A stretch of 64,000 bases of DNA from an uncultured Chitinophaga sp. Lineage in GTDB: Bacteria; Bacteroidota; Bacteroidia; Chitinophagales; Chitinophagaceae. Position 1 is the stretch's first letter, and every line of letters begins with the position of its first letter. This document shows positions 15,693-24,572 of the stretch, piece after piece. The notes beneath the pieces were generated by a model that did not search any database, had not been told where the DNA came from, and saw nothing but the letters and a program-made list of their open reading frames with translations. The stretch is from positions 372,001 to 436,000 of the forward strand of contig NZ_CABHOU010000025.1 in the NCBI RefSeq assembly GCF_902168175.1, written 5' to 3'. The position numbers were made by a program, and so were the translations under genes.

Positions 15693-17549
15693 ATGACTGC
15701 CGATATGATCCTTTACAACGGGAAAATACATACCGTTGACAAAGAAAATCCAACCGCCACTGCTGCGGCTATCAAAGACGGAAGGTTTGTTGCGGTGGGC
15801 AGCGACTTCACGGTGATGCAGCTGAGTGGCGATAACACCACGCTCATCGACCTGAAAAGGAAATGTGTGATACCGGGCATTAACGATTCGCATACGCACC
15901 TGATACGCGGCGGTCTTAACTACAACCTGGAACTACGCTGGGATGGCGTGCCTTCGCTGGCCGATGCTATGCGCATGCTCAAACACCAGATAGACCGTAC
16001 GCCATCGCCGCAGTGGGTAAGGGTTATAGGTGGATGGTCGCTGTTCCAGTTTGCGGAAAAACGACTGCCTACACTGGCGGAACTGAATGACGTAGCGCCG
16101 GACACGCCTGTGTTCCTGATGCACCTGTACGACCGTGCACTGCTTAACCGTGCTGCGTTAAAGGCCGTTGGTTATACTAAAGATACGTCCGCCCCGCCCG
16201 GTGGTGTTATTGAACATGATGCGAACGGTGAACCTTCGGGCCTTTTACTGGCCGCTCCGAACGCCATGATCCTTTACTCCACCCTGGCAAAAGGCCCCAA
16301 ACTGTCGTACGAACACCAGTTAAATTCGACCCGGCACTTCATGAAAGAACTGAACCGCTTCGGTATTACCAGCGTAATTGACGCGGGCGGCGGTTTCCAG
16401 AATTACCCGGACGATTATAAGATCATTGCCGAACTGCATAGCAAAAACGAACTCACGTTACGCATTGCCTACAACCTTTTCACGCAAAGGCCTAAGCAGG
16501 AATATGAAGACTTTGATAACTGGATAAAATCGATCAAACTACACCAGGGCGATGATATGTATCGCCACAATGGTGCGGGTGAAATGCTGGTATTTTCGGC
16601 GGCCGACTTTGAAGATTTCCTTCAGCCCCGTCCAGACCTATCGCCTGATATGGAGAAGGAACTGGAAAAGGTGATACGGCTGCTGGTGAGCAACCGCTGG
16701 CCTTTCCGCCTGCACGCTACTTACAACGAAAGCATTACCCGCTTCCTCGATGTGTTCGAAAAAATAGATCGTGACATTCCTTTTAACGATCTGCATTTTA
16801 TTATCGACCATGCCGAAACCATCGACCAGCGCAATATAGAAAGGGTGCGCAAACTCGGTGGCGGTATCGCTATCCAGTCGCGCATGGCTTTCCAGGGCGA
16901 ATATTTTGTGGATAGATACGGCCACTCTGCCGGCGCACACACGCCACCCGTAAAACAGATGCTGGACATGGGTGTACCGGTAGGCGCAGGCACCGATGCC
17001 ACGCGTGTATCGAGCTACAATCCATGGGTAGGTCTGTACTGGCTGAGCGCGGGCCGTACGGTAGGTGGTTTACAGTTGTACGACGATGATACCAAACTGA
17101 GTCGCGAAACGGCATTGGAGCTGTATACCCGCGGCAGTGCATGGTTCTCGAACGAGCAGGATAAAAAGGGGAGTATCAAAAAGGGCATGCTGGCCGATGT
17201 GGCGGTGCTTAACAGCGACTACTTCGGTATAGCGGATGAAGACATTAAACACATAGAGGCCGACTTAACGATCGTTGGCGGTAAAGTGGTGTATGCAAAA
17301 GGGGAATTCTCTCCCTTTGCCCCTCCTACTATTCCCGTATTACCCGACTGGTCGCCGGTGAAGGTGTACGGTGGTTACTTTAACGCTAAGTCCAAACTGG
17401 CCGATACCATTGCTACCACTGCCCACCACTGCTCTGGCAGTTGTAGCGTACACGGGCACAACCACGATGTGGCACGAAAAAGCGATATCCCGGTTAATAA
17501 TTACACCGCTTTCTGGGGTGCGCTGGGTTGCTCCTGCTTTGCTTTTTAG
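15693..17549 (+). CDS. YtcJ-like amidohydrolase with Cys/His tail
   Basis: A 618-residue metal-dependent hydrolase of the amidohydrolase superfamily. It shows the opening beta-sandwich (MILYNGKIHTVD), the metal site DSHTHLIRGG, a later His (RLHATYNES), FIIDHAET, and GAGTDATRVSSYNPW with the last Asp. These fit the YtcJ/DUF1446-type group, whose members act on amides or N-acyl compounds. There is no signal peptide. The last 60 residues add a HHCSGSCSVHGHNH cluster and end in GCSCFAF, which is unusual and may bind another metal. It is the central enzyme of the operon, with a porin upstream and DoxX and Dps downstream. Confidence 0.88.
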   Translation: MTADMILYNGKIHTVDKENPTATAAAIKDGRFVAVGSDFTVMQLSGDNTTLIDLKRKCVIPGINDSHTHLIRGGLNYNLELRWDGVPSLADAMRMLKHQIDRTPSPQWVRVIGGWSLFQFAEKRLPTLAELNDVAPDTPVFLMHLYDRALLNRAALKAVGYTKDTSAPPGGVIEHDANGEPSGLLLAAPNAMILYSTLAKGPKLSYEHQLNSTRHFMKELNRFGITSVIDAGGGFQNYPDDYKIIAELHSKNELTLRIAYNLFTQRPKQEYEDFDNWIKSIKLHQGDDMYRHNGAGEMLVFSAADFEDFLQPRPDLSPDMEKELEKVIRLLVSNRWPFRLHATYNESITRFLDVFEKIDRDIPFNDLHFIIDHAETIDQRNIERVRKLGGGIAIQSRMAFQGEYFVDRYGHSAGAHTPPVKQMLDMGVPVGAGTDATRVSSYNPWVGLYWLSAGRTVGGLQLYDDDTKLSRETALELYTRGSAWFSNEQDKKGSIKKGMLADVAVLNSDYFGIADEDIKHIEADLTIVGGKVVYAKGEFSPFAPPTIPVLPDWSPVKVYGGYFNAKSKLADTIATTAHHCSGSCSVHGHNHDVARKSDIPVNNYTAFWGALGCSCFAF

Positions 17550-17566
17550 GAATATTTTAAACTGAT

Positions 17567-17998
17567 ATGATGATGATGGAGTTGATTAAAACATTACTGT
17601 ATTCCGATTTGGGCAATGCCGTGAGTAATGGCGCCATGCTGGTTTTCCGCGTGCTGCTGGCGGTGGAACTGTTCAGGGTACACGGACTGAGAAAGTTTAC
17701 GGGCGAGAAGGAAATAGTGCCTAACCCTTTAGGGCTGCCCGCTGTTATTAACCAGTTCATGGCCACCTTTGCCGATACAGTTGTACCACTACTGGTGATA
17801 CTGGGCATTGGCACCCGGCTGGCGGTTTGGCCCACGATAGGCGTTACCGCGGTAGGTTACTTCGTGGTACACCGCCACGACTCAATAGCCGTAAGGGATG
17901 TGCCTTACGTGTACACCATCTGCTTTTTACTGATCGCATTTGTAGGCCCGGGCGCTTATTCGCTCGACCATTACCTCTATTCTTTACTAAACAAATAA
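17567..17998 (+). CDS. DoxX-like membrane protein
   Basis: A 143-residue protein with four hydrophobic helices (NGAMLVFRVLLAVELF, FADTVVPLLVILGIG, WPTIGVTAVGYFVV, YTICFLLIAFVGPGAYSLD). The ending GPGAYSLDHYL is a hallmark of DoxX-family inner-membrane proteins, which are linked to redox homeostasis. The start is one of several consecutive ATG codons. It lies 17 bases after the amidohydrolase and 11 before dps. Confidence 0.85.
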   Translation: MMMMELIKTLLYSDLGNAVSNGAMLVFRVLLAVELFRVHGLRKFTGEKEIVPNPLGLPAVINQFMATFADTVVPLLVILGIGTRLAVWPTIGVTAVGYFVVHRHDSIAVRDVPYVYTICFLLIAFVGPGAYSLDHYLYSLLNK

Positions 17999-18009
17999 AA
18001 CAAAGTAAT

Positions 18010-18483
18010 ATGCAACCTCACATTGGTATTTCCGCCGAAAACCTGGCCACGGTTTCACACGCGCTTAGCAACATACTGGCCGACGAATTTATGCTGTACG
18101 CTAAAACCCGCAGCGCACACTGGAACGTAGAAGGTGCAGACTTCTACAACAAACACCTGTTTTTCGAAGGCCAGTATGAGCAGCTGGACGAGATCATGGA
18201 CAGCGTGGCAGAACGTATCCGTTACCTCGGCCACTACGCCCCTGCCACCTTACATGAGTACTTAAAACTCACCCACTTCTCTGAAAGGCTGCCGGACGAT
18301 AACAGCTCGGCCACCTTTATTAAACACCTGCTGGAAGATCATGAAAGCCTGATCATTCACCTGCGCGGCAACATCGACCTGTTCGCCAATGAACTGAAAG
18401 ATACCGGCACCAGCGACTTCATTACAGGCCTGATGGAAACACATGAGAAAATGGCCTGGATGCTGAGGGCGCATTTAAAATAA
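18010..18483 (+). CDS. dps: Dps ferritin-like DNA-protection protein
   Basis: 157 residues from the ATG at 18010. The frame extends upstream but overlaps doxX and lacks family match. The Dps four-helix bundle is evident: the ferroxidase ligands at the dimer interface come from SAHWNVEG and from DEIMDSVAERIRYLG, with the HEYLKLTHFSE linker after it. Dps forms a 12-subunit shell that oxidises iron with peroxide and shields DNA. Together with DoxX it points to a stress link for this operon. Confidence 0.95.
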   Translation: MQPHIGISAENLATVSHALSNILADEFMLYAKTRSAHWNVEGADFYNKHLFFEGQYEQLDEIMDSVAERIRYLGHYAPATLHEYLKLTHFSERLPDDNSSATFIKHLLEDHESLIIHLRGNIDLFANELKDTGTSDFITGLMETHEKMAWMLRAHLK

Positions 18484-18487
18484 GTTT

Positions 18488-19162
18488 ATGGAGCAGAATA
18501 ACACCATCAAATACATTACGCTGCTGCTTACGTTTTGTGCAGGCTTTTGCGATACTGCTACCTTCGTGGCCGCCGACGAATTATTCTCGGCCCACGTTAC
18601 CGGCAACTTTATCGTATTTGCCTACGACATCGTGAACTATTCCGATAAACAGGCATGGCTAAAACTGCTGTCTTTCCCGGTGTTTATTGTATCGGTAGCT
18701 GTTGGTGGCAGGATTATCTCGAAGGCAGGTAACAAGTACACCATACTGGTAATAGAAGGTTTGCTGATGCTGTTGTGCGGAGGGGCTATACTGGGAATGG
18801 AATACAGCGGCAGTTTACCAAAACCGGTATTGTTTACCATAGCCATGGTACTGGTATTTGCCATGGGTTTACAAAATGCTTTCAGCAGGTTGTTTGCGAA
18901 AGAAACCTACGGCCCTACTACCATCATGACCGGTAATGTAACACAACTGGCGCTTGACCTGGAGCAGGGTTTAAGGAATAAGTTCGATGATGGCATAGGT
19001 GCCGCTGTGAAGCGGCAATCCATCACACTGAGCGGCTTTTTAGCAGGTTGCCTGGCCGGCGGCGTACTGGCGCAACGGATGGGACTGGGCGCAGTGGCCC
19101 TGCCCGGCGTGCTGCTCGTACTGATGTGCGTGGCCTGTTTCCCCCTGGGGAAAAAGAATTAG
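18488..19162 (+). CDS. DUF1275 (YoaK-like) membrane protein
   Basis: A 224-residue inner-membrane protein with six predicted helices. The opening LLLTFCAGFCDTATFV, then FSAHVTGNFIVFAYDIV, and MGLQNAFSRLFAKETYGPTTIMTGNVTQLALDL are the standard DUF1275 blocks. The function of the family is not established; small-molecule transport has been suggested. It is the last gene of the operon, starting four bases after dps, and is followed by a strong bidirectional terminator. Confidence 0.9.
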   Translation: MEQNNTIKYITLLLTFCAGFCDTATFVAADELFSAHVTGNFIVFAYDIVNYSDKQAWLKLLSFPVFIVSVAVGGRIISKAGNKYTILVIEGLLMLLCGGAILGMEYSGSLPKPVLFTIAMVLVFAMGLQNAFSRLFAKETYGPTTIMTGNVTQLALDLEQGLRNKFDDGIGAAVKRQSITLSGFLAGCLAGGVLAQRMGLGAVALPGVLLVLMCVACFPLGKKN

Positions 19163-19168
19163 TTAAAC

Positions 19169-19202
19169 AAAAGCCCGGTCACCTCGCGATGACCGGGCTT
19201 TT
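19169..19202. terminator. Bidirectional terminator
   Basis: Arms of 13 bases (19169-19181 and 19190-19202) pair perfectly around an eight-base loop. It lies between two convergent genes and should stop both. Confidence 0.92.
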
Positions 19203-19206
19203 ATCT

Positions 19207-19671
19207 TTATTGCGCCTGGTAATGCACCAGGTCAATACCCACTCCATTAGGGTCCTGTATGGCAAAGTGCCTGTCGCCCCAGGGCTCGTTGCGTATATCG
19301 ATCTGGATCTTTATGCCCTTTTTCCTGATCTCACTATATAGTTTGTCCACATCATCTACTTCAATCGTAAGGTACATTCCTTCACCTTTAAACGCTTTGT
19401 GAAACAAGGGCTGCTGCGAAGGATGATCGGGCAGCAGGAAGCTTATTTCGGCCTGTTTGCCCGGGGTGTGCAGCAATAGATAAAATTCGTTTTCGAAGGT
19501 TACGCCAAAGCCCAGCACTTCCGTGTAAAAAGCCTTGCTCTCGGCGAGTTTGTTGGTGATAATACCTGCATTCAGTTTCATGGTCCTTTGTTTTTGGGTG
19601 ATGGTTTTCTTTTGTGCCTGCGCGGTAACGCTGAGTGCCGCCAGTAGCATGATTGTTAGTATCCGTTTCAT
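19207..19671 (-). CDS. Secreted VOC (glyoxalase-fold) protein
   Basis: 154 residues from the ATG at 19671. The frame runs further upstream but only this start gives a signal peptide (ILTIMLLAALSVTAQAQ). The mature part is one glyoxalase/bleomycin-resistance fold: AGIITNKLAESKAFYTEVLGF, the VDDVDKLYSEIRKKGIKI repeat unit and the terminal FAIQDPNGVGIDLVHY. VOC proteins bind metals and small ligands, mostly in the cytoplasm, so export to the periplasm is the odd point. It follows the AraC gene on the same strand. Confidence 0.83.
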   Translation of the reverse strand: MKRILTIMLLAALSVTAQAQKKTITQKQRTMKLNAGIITNKLAESKAFYTEVLGFGVTFENEFYLLLHTPGKQAEISFLLPDHPSQQPLFHKAFKGEGMYLTIEVDDVDKLYSEIRKKGIKIQIDIRNEPWGDRHFAIQDPNGVGIDLVHYQAQ

Positions 19672-19723
19672 GATGTAAAGGTCTGCCTTTACGTGCTGCC
19701 AACATTGTAAAAATCGGACATAA

Positions 19724-20539
19724 TCAGCGGCCGAATGCTTTGGAGGGTGTAACGCCGTAGAAGTTTTTGAACTCTTTAATGAAATGTGCCTGGTCGTAAT
19801 AACCTGCATCAAAAAAGAGTTTGTTTTGCCTCAGGCTTTGGCTGGAGGGTTTGGCGCGCAGGATGTTCTGGAAGCGCACCACCTTGCTGAAGGTTTTGGC
19901 CGTGTCGCCTATATAAAACTCAAACAGGCGGCGTAACTGGCGCGGACTGATACCCGTATCCAGGCCGGTTTCCACATCTACTACCCCTGCGTTTTCAAGA
20001 ATAAGCGCCATGGCATTGTACAGGCGGGCATCGGCATTAAACTTTAAGTTGGATAAGCAATCCAGGAAATACTTATCCAGTATCGCTTTCATTTCAGTGA
20101 TAGATTGCTGTGCATGAAAACGGTTCCTGATAAAATCAGCGGTAGCAGGAACAACGGCATCCAGTGGTGAAGCCTGGTTGCTGAGGGTGGCGGCGTTGAT
20201 ATTAAATAGTTGCGGGAACATTGTGGGCAGAAAACGAATGCCTACGTAGTTAAATGTATTATCGAGCGCAAACTCCGTATACTGCTTGCAAAAACCCATT
20301 ACGAAGTGTTCTTCCGGATGACCGGGCTCAAAGAAAATATCGATACAACCATCGGCCACTACGCGGTAAGTGAACACCTCGTTAAGCGGCTGTTGGGTTT
20401 TAAGTTGCCAGTAACAATAAATAAACGGTTGCAGGCTTTCGTCGGGCAAAAACTCGGCGTACGTAACATTCGTGGCCGATTGTTTTACGGTAGGCTGTAT
20501 GGGCCGGTAAAGCTGTCGTATATACCCGGGTATCTCCAA
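19724..20539 (-). CDS. AraC-family regulator with DUF6597-like N-domain
   Basis: 271 residues. The N-terminal 150 form a cupin-like sensing domain (LQPFIYCYWQLK, GCIDIFFEPG, YVGIRFLP) typical of the group written as DUF6597. The C-terminal 95 are the double helix-turn-helix of AraC regulators (ISPRQLRRLFEFYIG, FFDAGYYDQAHFIKEFKNFYGVTPSKAF). It lies just upstream of the VOC gene, which it may control. Confidence 0.9.
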   Translation of the reverse strand: MEIPGYIRQLYRPIQPTVKQSATNVTYAEFLPDESLQPFIYCYWQLKTQQPLNEVFTYRVVADGCIDIFFEPGHPEEHFVMGFCKQYTEFALDNTFNYVGIRFLPTMFPQLFNINAATLSNQASPLDAVVPATADFIRNRFHAQQSITEMKAILDKYFLDCLSNLKFNADARLYNAMALILENAGVVDVETGLDTGISPRQLRRLFEFYIGDTAKTFSKVVRFQNILRAKPSSQSLRQNKLFFDAGYYDQAHFIKEFKNFYGVTPSKAFGR

Positions 20540-20572
20540 AATGCGAAGGATTTTGGAAGGAAAGATACAAAT

Positions 20573-20794
20573 CTAGTTGCTCTTTTTCCCCTTCGTAACA
20601 GCGCTTCGTTGAAAGTTCTCCATCACACGATAAAGATCTATCGCCATCTTTTCGGGGCTTATACCATTTTCGGACTGGCCCTGTGGAAACATCTTGTACA
20701 TCATCTTCAAAATCTTATCGAAACCCTGTGTTGCCAGAATTTCCTCGTCACTCTTTTGCGTAGCATTGGTTATAAGAAACTGTTTCTTCATCAC
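20573..20794 (-). CDS. Small hypothetical protein
   Basis: A 73-residue soluble, helical protein (DEEILATQGFDKILKMMYKMF, then PEKMAIDLYRVMENFQ) with no membrane segment. It sits 33 bases upstream of the AraC gene on the same strand. I do not recognise a family. The reading is supported by good helical periodicity and a plausible start, but it is short. Confidence 0.5.
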   Translation of the reverse strand: MMKKQFLITNATQKSDEEILATQGFDKILKMMYKMFPQGQSENGISPEKMAIDLYRVMENFQRSAVTKGKKSN

Positions 20795-20934
20795 GGTATT
20801 GATATTAGCGAATGTAGAAATTAAAATGAAACAGTGATTCGCAATTCGCCTGTAGGCCTGTCAATCGTGTTGGTTGTTGGGTATCCTTACTATTGATCTG
20901 TAATACGAATATAAGATTTTTCAATGCCCAAACT

Positions 20935-21843
20935 TTAATCTCCCCGTTCCAGTTCGTGCCTGAAACGGGTAAAGTTCATGCCGGTTTTTGTTTTAAAATA
21001 TTTAGAGAAGTGAGCAATGTTATCGAAACCCAAATGGAACGCGATCTCTTTCATACTTCCCCTTGAAGATAACAACTGACGTTTGGCTTCGTTGATGATC
21101 TGCTGCTGGATATGGTAACTGGCGGTAAATCCTGTCACTTTCCTGATGGATGTGTTGAGGTAATTAGGGGTTACCATCAGGGACGATGCGTATTCGGCCA
21201 CTTTCTTTTTACGCAGGAACTCTTTTTTCAGCATCAGCCTGAACCGGATGGTCAGTTCGCCTTCGCGGGTAACAACGGGTGCGGGCTTTACGGCTTCCAG
21301 CCTGCGCGATAAATAGATCATCAGCAGGCTCAGTAAACCGGTGAGTATTTCATCACGCATCCATAAATTATTCTGGTACTCGCGCTGCATTTTACTTATC
21401 ACTTCTTCCAGCTCGCGCTGTATGTCGTAGTCGGCCCGCAGGGTGAGCAGTTGCATATTGAGATTGTTCTGCTCCAGGATGCTGGCAATTTCTTTCAGGT
21501 GACTGCTTACATAGAGGAAGTCGGGGGAGAAACTGAGGTAATGTCCCGTTGCGCCGGGAGCTAAACGGAACCGGCGAAGCTGCCCGGGTGCGAGTAAAAA
21601 GATCTGCTGCGGTTTCACTTCGCACACTTGCGAATCTACCTGTATCCACCCACTGGCTGATTTACACCATAAAATCTCAAAGTGTTCGAGTCGTTTGGGC
21701 GCATCATCCTCCCAAAAACTTTCGCCTGCACTGCCGGCAAGGTCATATAAACTGAACTGTTTGGAGAAAAGGCAGGTGTTACGATTTGCCTGTAATACAG
21801 GCGGCCTGCCGGCGCTGAAGATAATGTTGCTATGCATATACAA
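20935..21843 (-). CDS. AraC-family regulator
   Basis: 302 residues. The N-terminal half is a cupin domain (FEILWCKSASGWIQVDSQVCEVKPQQIFLLAPGQ read as strands). The C-terminal 100 residues hold the two helix-turn-helix units (KKVAEYASSLMVTPNYLNTSIRKVTGF and MKEIAFHLGFDNIAHFSKYFK). The ATG at 21837 could be the start as well. It stands alone; no operon partner is visible. Confidence 0.9.
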   Translation of the reverse strand: MYMHSNIIFSAGRPPVLQANRNTCLFSKQFSLYDLAGSAGESFWEDDAPKRLEHFEILWCKSASGWIQVDSQVCEVKPQQIFLLAPGQLRRFRLAPGATGHYLSFSPDFLYVSSHLKEIASILEQNNLNMQLLTLRADYDIQRELEEVISKMQREYQNNLWMRDEILTGLLSLLMIYLSRRLEAVKPAPVVTREGELTIRFRLMLKKEFLRKKKVAEYASSLMVTPNYLNTSIRKVTGFTASYHIQQQIINEAKRQLLSSRGSMKEIAFHLGFDNIAHFSKYFKTKTGMNFTRFRHELERGD

Positions 21844-22050
21844 GTCCTTTAACGGAATTGCATAACATTTGCAATCGGAATGCCGGGTTTACAATCCATT
21901 GAATTACAATGAATAACAACCAATTACACGGGTCGTTTTAGCGATATTTCGCTAATGGTTTCGGAGGTTTTAATGAAATGTCGCTAACGTAACAATCCTC
22001 CACACAGGAAAGATACCCGGGTGGAGGATCGCTTCAATACGTTTGTTGGC

Positions 22051-22452
22051 TTAACACTCGTACATCTCTTCCTGCAGCAATTCATTAATGGCTTTACAGA
22101 GTTGGGTGCGGGTGAAAGGTTTTTCAAGGAAAATATCGGCGCCGCTTTCCAGCGCAACGTCTTTTGCTGCAGCGTCCATACCGGAGATCATCACGATCCT
22201 GGTATCCGGGTAATTATCTTTGATATAACCGATAAAATCGAGTCCGTAACCATCTGGTAAACGGTTATCGAGAACAACTATAGCAGGTGGTGTTTGTTGA
22301 AAATATTCCACAGCTGCGGTAATGGATTTTACATGTTCCACTTCCAGTCCCTTGCCGTCGAGCAGCAGGTTAATCAGCAGGCACATTTCGCCTTCGTCCT
22401 CTACAATCAGTAATTTCTGCGCTATGGCGGTTGATGTGGTATTGTTTGGCAT
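22051..22452 (-). CDS. Single-domain response regulator
   Basis: 133 residues from the ATG at 22452. The open frame reaches 22509, but the earlier part lacks receiver-domain character. The receiver has VEDE for the acidic pocket, the phosphorylation site Asp62 in VVLDNRLPDGYG and the switch residues ISG and Lys in EKPF. No DNA-binding output follows, so it acts as a phosphorelay or protein-binding module. No kinase lies nearby. Confidence 0.9.
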   Translation of the reverse strand: MPNNTTSTAIAQKLLIVEDEGEMCLLINLLLDGKGLEVEHVKSITAAVEYFQQTPPAIVVLDNRLPDGYGLDFIGYIKDNYPDTRIVMISGMDAAAKDVALESGADIFLEKPFTRTQLCKAINELLQEEMYEC

Positions 22453-22577
22453 AATCTGGCTTTTTAGAGATATACATTTTGTGTACATCTGGTATATAAT
22501 AAAAACCATACCAACCGCTCGTTTTATGTTTTCCGGGGAACAAGTGATATATTTAAGCGATTTTTAAAGTAATACGT

Positions 22578-23921
22578 ATGCCAGTTCAGAAAACGGAAAA
22601 GCTCACAGGTTGGGGAAATTACCCGGTAGTTGAATCATTTACAGGCTCTATCCGCGATGCGGGAGATGTTAAACAGGCCCTGGAACAGTATACACTGGTG
22701 CCCCGGGGACTGGGCCGCAGTTATGCCGACCAGGCGATAAATGACCACAACTTTGTGGGGGATTGTACCCATATGAACCTGTTCATGGGCTGGAACGAGG
22801 CGGAAGGCATCCTGGAATGTGGTGCAGGGGCCAGTCTTGAAGAGATCATCACCGCTTTCGCCCCTAAAGGCTGGTTACCGATGATTTGTCCCGGTACCAA
22901 GTTCGTGACCATCGGCGGCGCTATTGCCAACGATATTCACGGTAAAGCTCACCATACCGACGGCTCCTTCGTCAACTGTGTAGTATCGTTCACCATCCTG
23001 CTGGCCGATGGTAGTATCGTTACCGCCTCCCGCAATGAGTACGCCGACCTGTTCTGGGCCAACTTCGGCGGACTGGGCCTGCTCGGCGTGATCCTTACCG
23101 CTAAGATCAAACTGCGGAAGATCGAAACCACGTACTTCAAACAGAAATCTATCAAAATAAAAAACCTCGACCACATGCTCGAGGCGCTGGATACGTACGA
23201 CCACGAGTATAACTACTCCGTAGCCTGGATAGATGCACTGGCCAAAGGCAACAAAACCGGCAGTGGTGTGCTTACCCTCGGTAACGCGGCCAAATTCGGC
23301 GACCTGCCCGATAACCTGAAAGCCAATCCGCTGAAACTGCACCCTACCAGCAAACTGGCCGTGCCGTTCTTCATGCCCAACTTTACCCTCAACAACCTCA
23401 CGGTAAGGGTACTGAACAAGGTGATCGGTTTCGTGCAAAACTCCCCCAAAGAGTTTATCCACTACGAAAAGTTCTTCTTCCCGCTCGATGCGATCAATAA
23501 CTGGAACCGCGGGTATGGCAAAAGAGGTTTTGTACAATACCAGTTCGTCATCCCCGAAACCAACGGCAAACAGGTACTCACCGAAATCCTTAACATGATT
23601 GCCGACAGTGGCTGTACGCCGTTCCTGAACGTGTTTAAAAAGATGGGCGACGGGCAGGGTTTACTCTCCTTTCCTTTTAAAGGTTACACGCTGGCCATCG
23701 ACTTCCCGGTAACGAAGAAGTTATTCGAGTTCAGCCCTAAACTGGACAAGAAAGTACTGGACGCAGGCGGCAGGTTGTACCTGGGTAAAGACGGGCTGCT
23801 GGAAGAAAGTATGTTTAAAGCCATGTATCCGCAGTATACAGCGTGGATGGACGTGAAACGGAAGTATGATCCTGATGGAAAATTCAGTTCTAATATAGGC
23901 AGGCGTTTGGGCTTAAGCTGA
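22578..23921 (+). CDS. DprE1-like FAD-binding oxidoreductase
   Basis: 447 residues of the vanillyl-alcohol-oxidase flavoprotein family. The FAD-binding half has PRGLGRSYADQA, GAGASLEEI and PGTKFVTIGGAIANDIHGKAHH, and the C-terminal half ends in KRKYDPDGKFSSN. The order and IGGAIANDIHGKNHH-type motif resemble decaprenylphosphoryl-ribose 2'-oxidase DprE1. Here no DprE2-type reductase is adjacent, so the substrate may be a different sugar alcohol or lipid-linked sugar. No signal peptide is present. It is divergent from the response regulator gene. Confidence 0.85.
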   Translation: MPVQKTEKLTGWGNYPVVESFTGSIRDAGDVKQALEQYTLVPRGLGRSYADQAINDHNFVGDCTHMNLFMGWNEAEGILECGAGASLEEIITAFAPKGWLPMICPGTKFVTIGGAIANDIHGKAHHTDGSFVNCVVSFTILLADGSIVTASRNEYADLFWANFGGLGLLGVILTAKIKLRKIETTYFKQKSIKIKNLDHMLEALDTYDHEYNYSVAWIDALAKGNKTGSGVLTLGNAAKFGDLPDNLKANPLKLHPTSKLAVPFFMPNFTLNNLTVRVLNKVIGFVQNSPKEFIHYEKFFFPLDAINNWNRGYGKRGFVQYQFVIPETNGKQVLTEILNMIADSGCTPFLNVFKKMGDGQGLLSFPFKGYTLAIDFPVTKKLFEFSPKLDKKVLDAGGRLYLGKDGLLEESMFKAMYPQYTAWMDVKRKYDPDGKFSSNIGRRLGLS

Positions 23922-23946
23922 TGCGCCGCTTCGTGATATAAGTATA

Positions 23947-23978
23947 ACGCCTGGCATAACCGCCGGGCGTTTTTATTT
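23947..23978 (+). terminator. Terminator of the flavoprotein gene
   Basis: Arms ACGCCTGGC and GCCGGGCGT pair with one G-U around a six-base loop, followed by a T-rich run. It slightly overlaps the end of the convergent gene. Confidence 0.8.
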
Positions 23979-24383
23979 GGCGAACAGTTGTTCAAATTTC
24001 GCGATCGCGTCCTGCATTTTCCCATTCACTTTCCAGTCGGCCCCCTTCTGTGCTTCCACGATCATCCCCTTTAACCGCAGCCCTGTTTCCATATTGCCCT
24101 GCCAGGTAGTTTCCGGCATCGAAACCGCAGCCAGTAACAGGTCGCCAGGGTAAAAACGTGTATCCGTCATCAGGTCCTTCTCCAACACCTCCATTACCGA
24201 AGGCAGGATGTAAGGGATACCGATGTCCTGAGTAAGCAGGGTACGCAGCTCGTTGAGCGACAAGTCCTTAATCTTCTTTTTCCGCGCATTGTGGCAGGTT
24301 TCGATCAGGATGGTCGGGAACTTTTTATACTCCCAGATCTTGTTTTCGAGCGTTTCGATAGTGTTGTCGAGATAGGTATTCAT
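23973..24383 (-). CDS. CdiI-like contact-dependent inhibition immunity protein
   Basis: 136 residues, soluble and helical. KDLSLNELRTLLTQDIGIPYILPSVMEVLEKD followed by YPGDLLLAAVS fits the immunity-protein group named contact-dependent growth inhibition immunity (CdiI_2-like), whose members bind and block toxin tips. No CdiA, Rhs or other polymorphic toxin lies next to it. It may be an orphan that protects against competitors, or it may serve another role. The family match is from memory of the motif. Confidence 0.6.
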   Translation of the reverse strand: MNTYLDNTIETLENKIWEYKKFPTILIETCHNARKKKIKDLSLNELRTLLTQDIGIPYILPSVMEVLEKDLMTDTRFYPGDLLLAAVSMPETTWQGNMETGLRLKGMIVEAQKGADWKVNGKMQDAIAKFEQLFAK

Positions 24384-24572
24384 AGGTCCTCTGCGTAAAT
24401 GGTGGATTCACAAATATATACATTTAATTATCTATATTAAAGATTCCTGCCTTTAATCTACCAATCGAACAAATCAGTTAGAAATATATGCGCCTGAAGA
24501 ATATATGTTTTTCGATCAACTTTATAACTCGTTGTTTGTTATAACTGTTCACCATTAAAACTATGTAAAATC

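Noticed and set aside
22875-23537. 220-codon minus-strand frame inside the flavoprotein gene
   Set aside because: It is a shadow of the FAD-binding oxidoreductase on the other strand.
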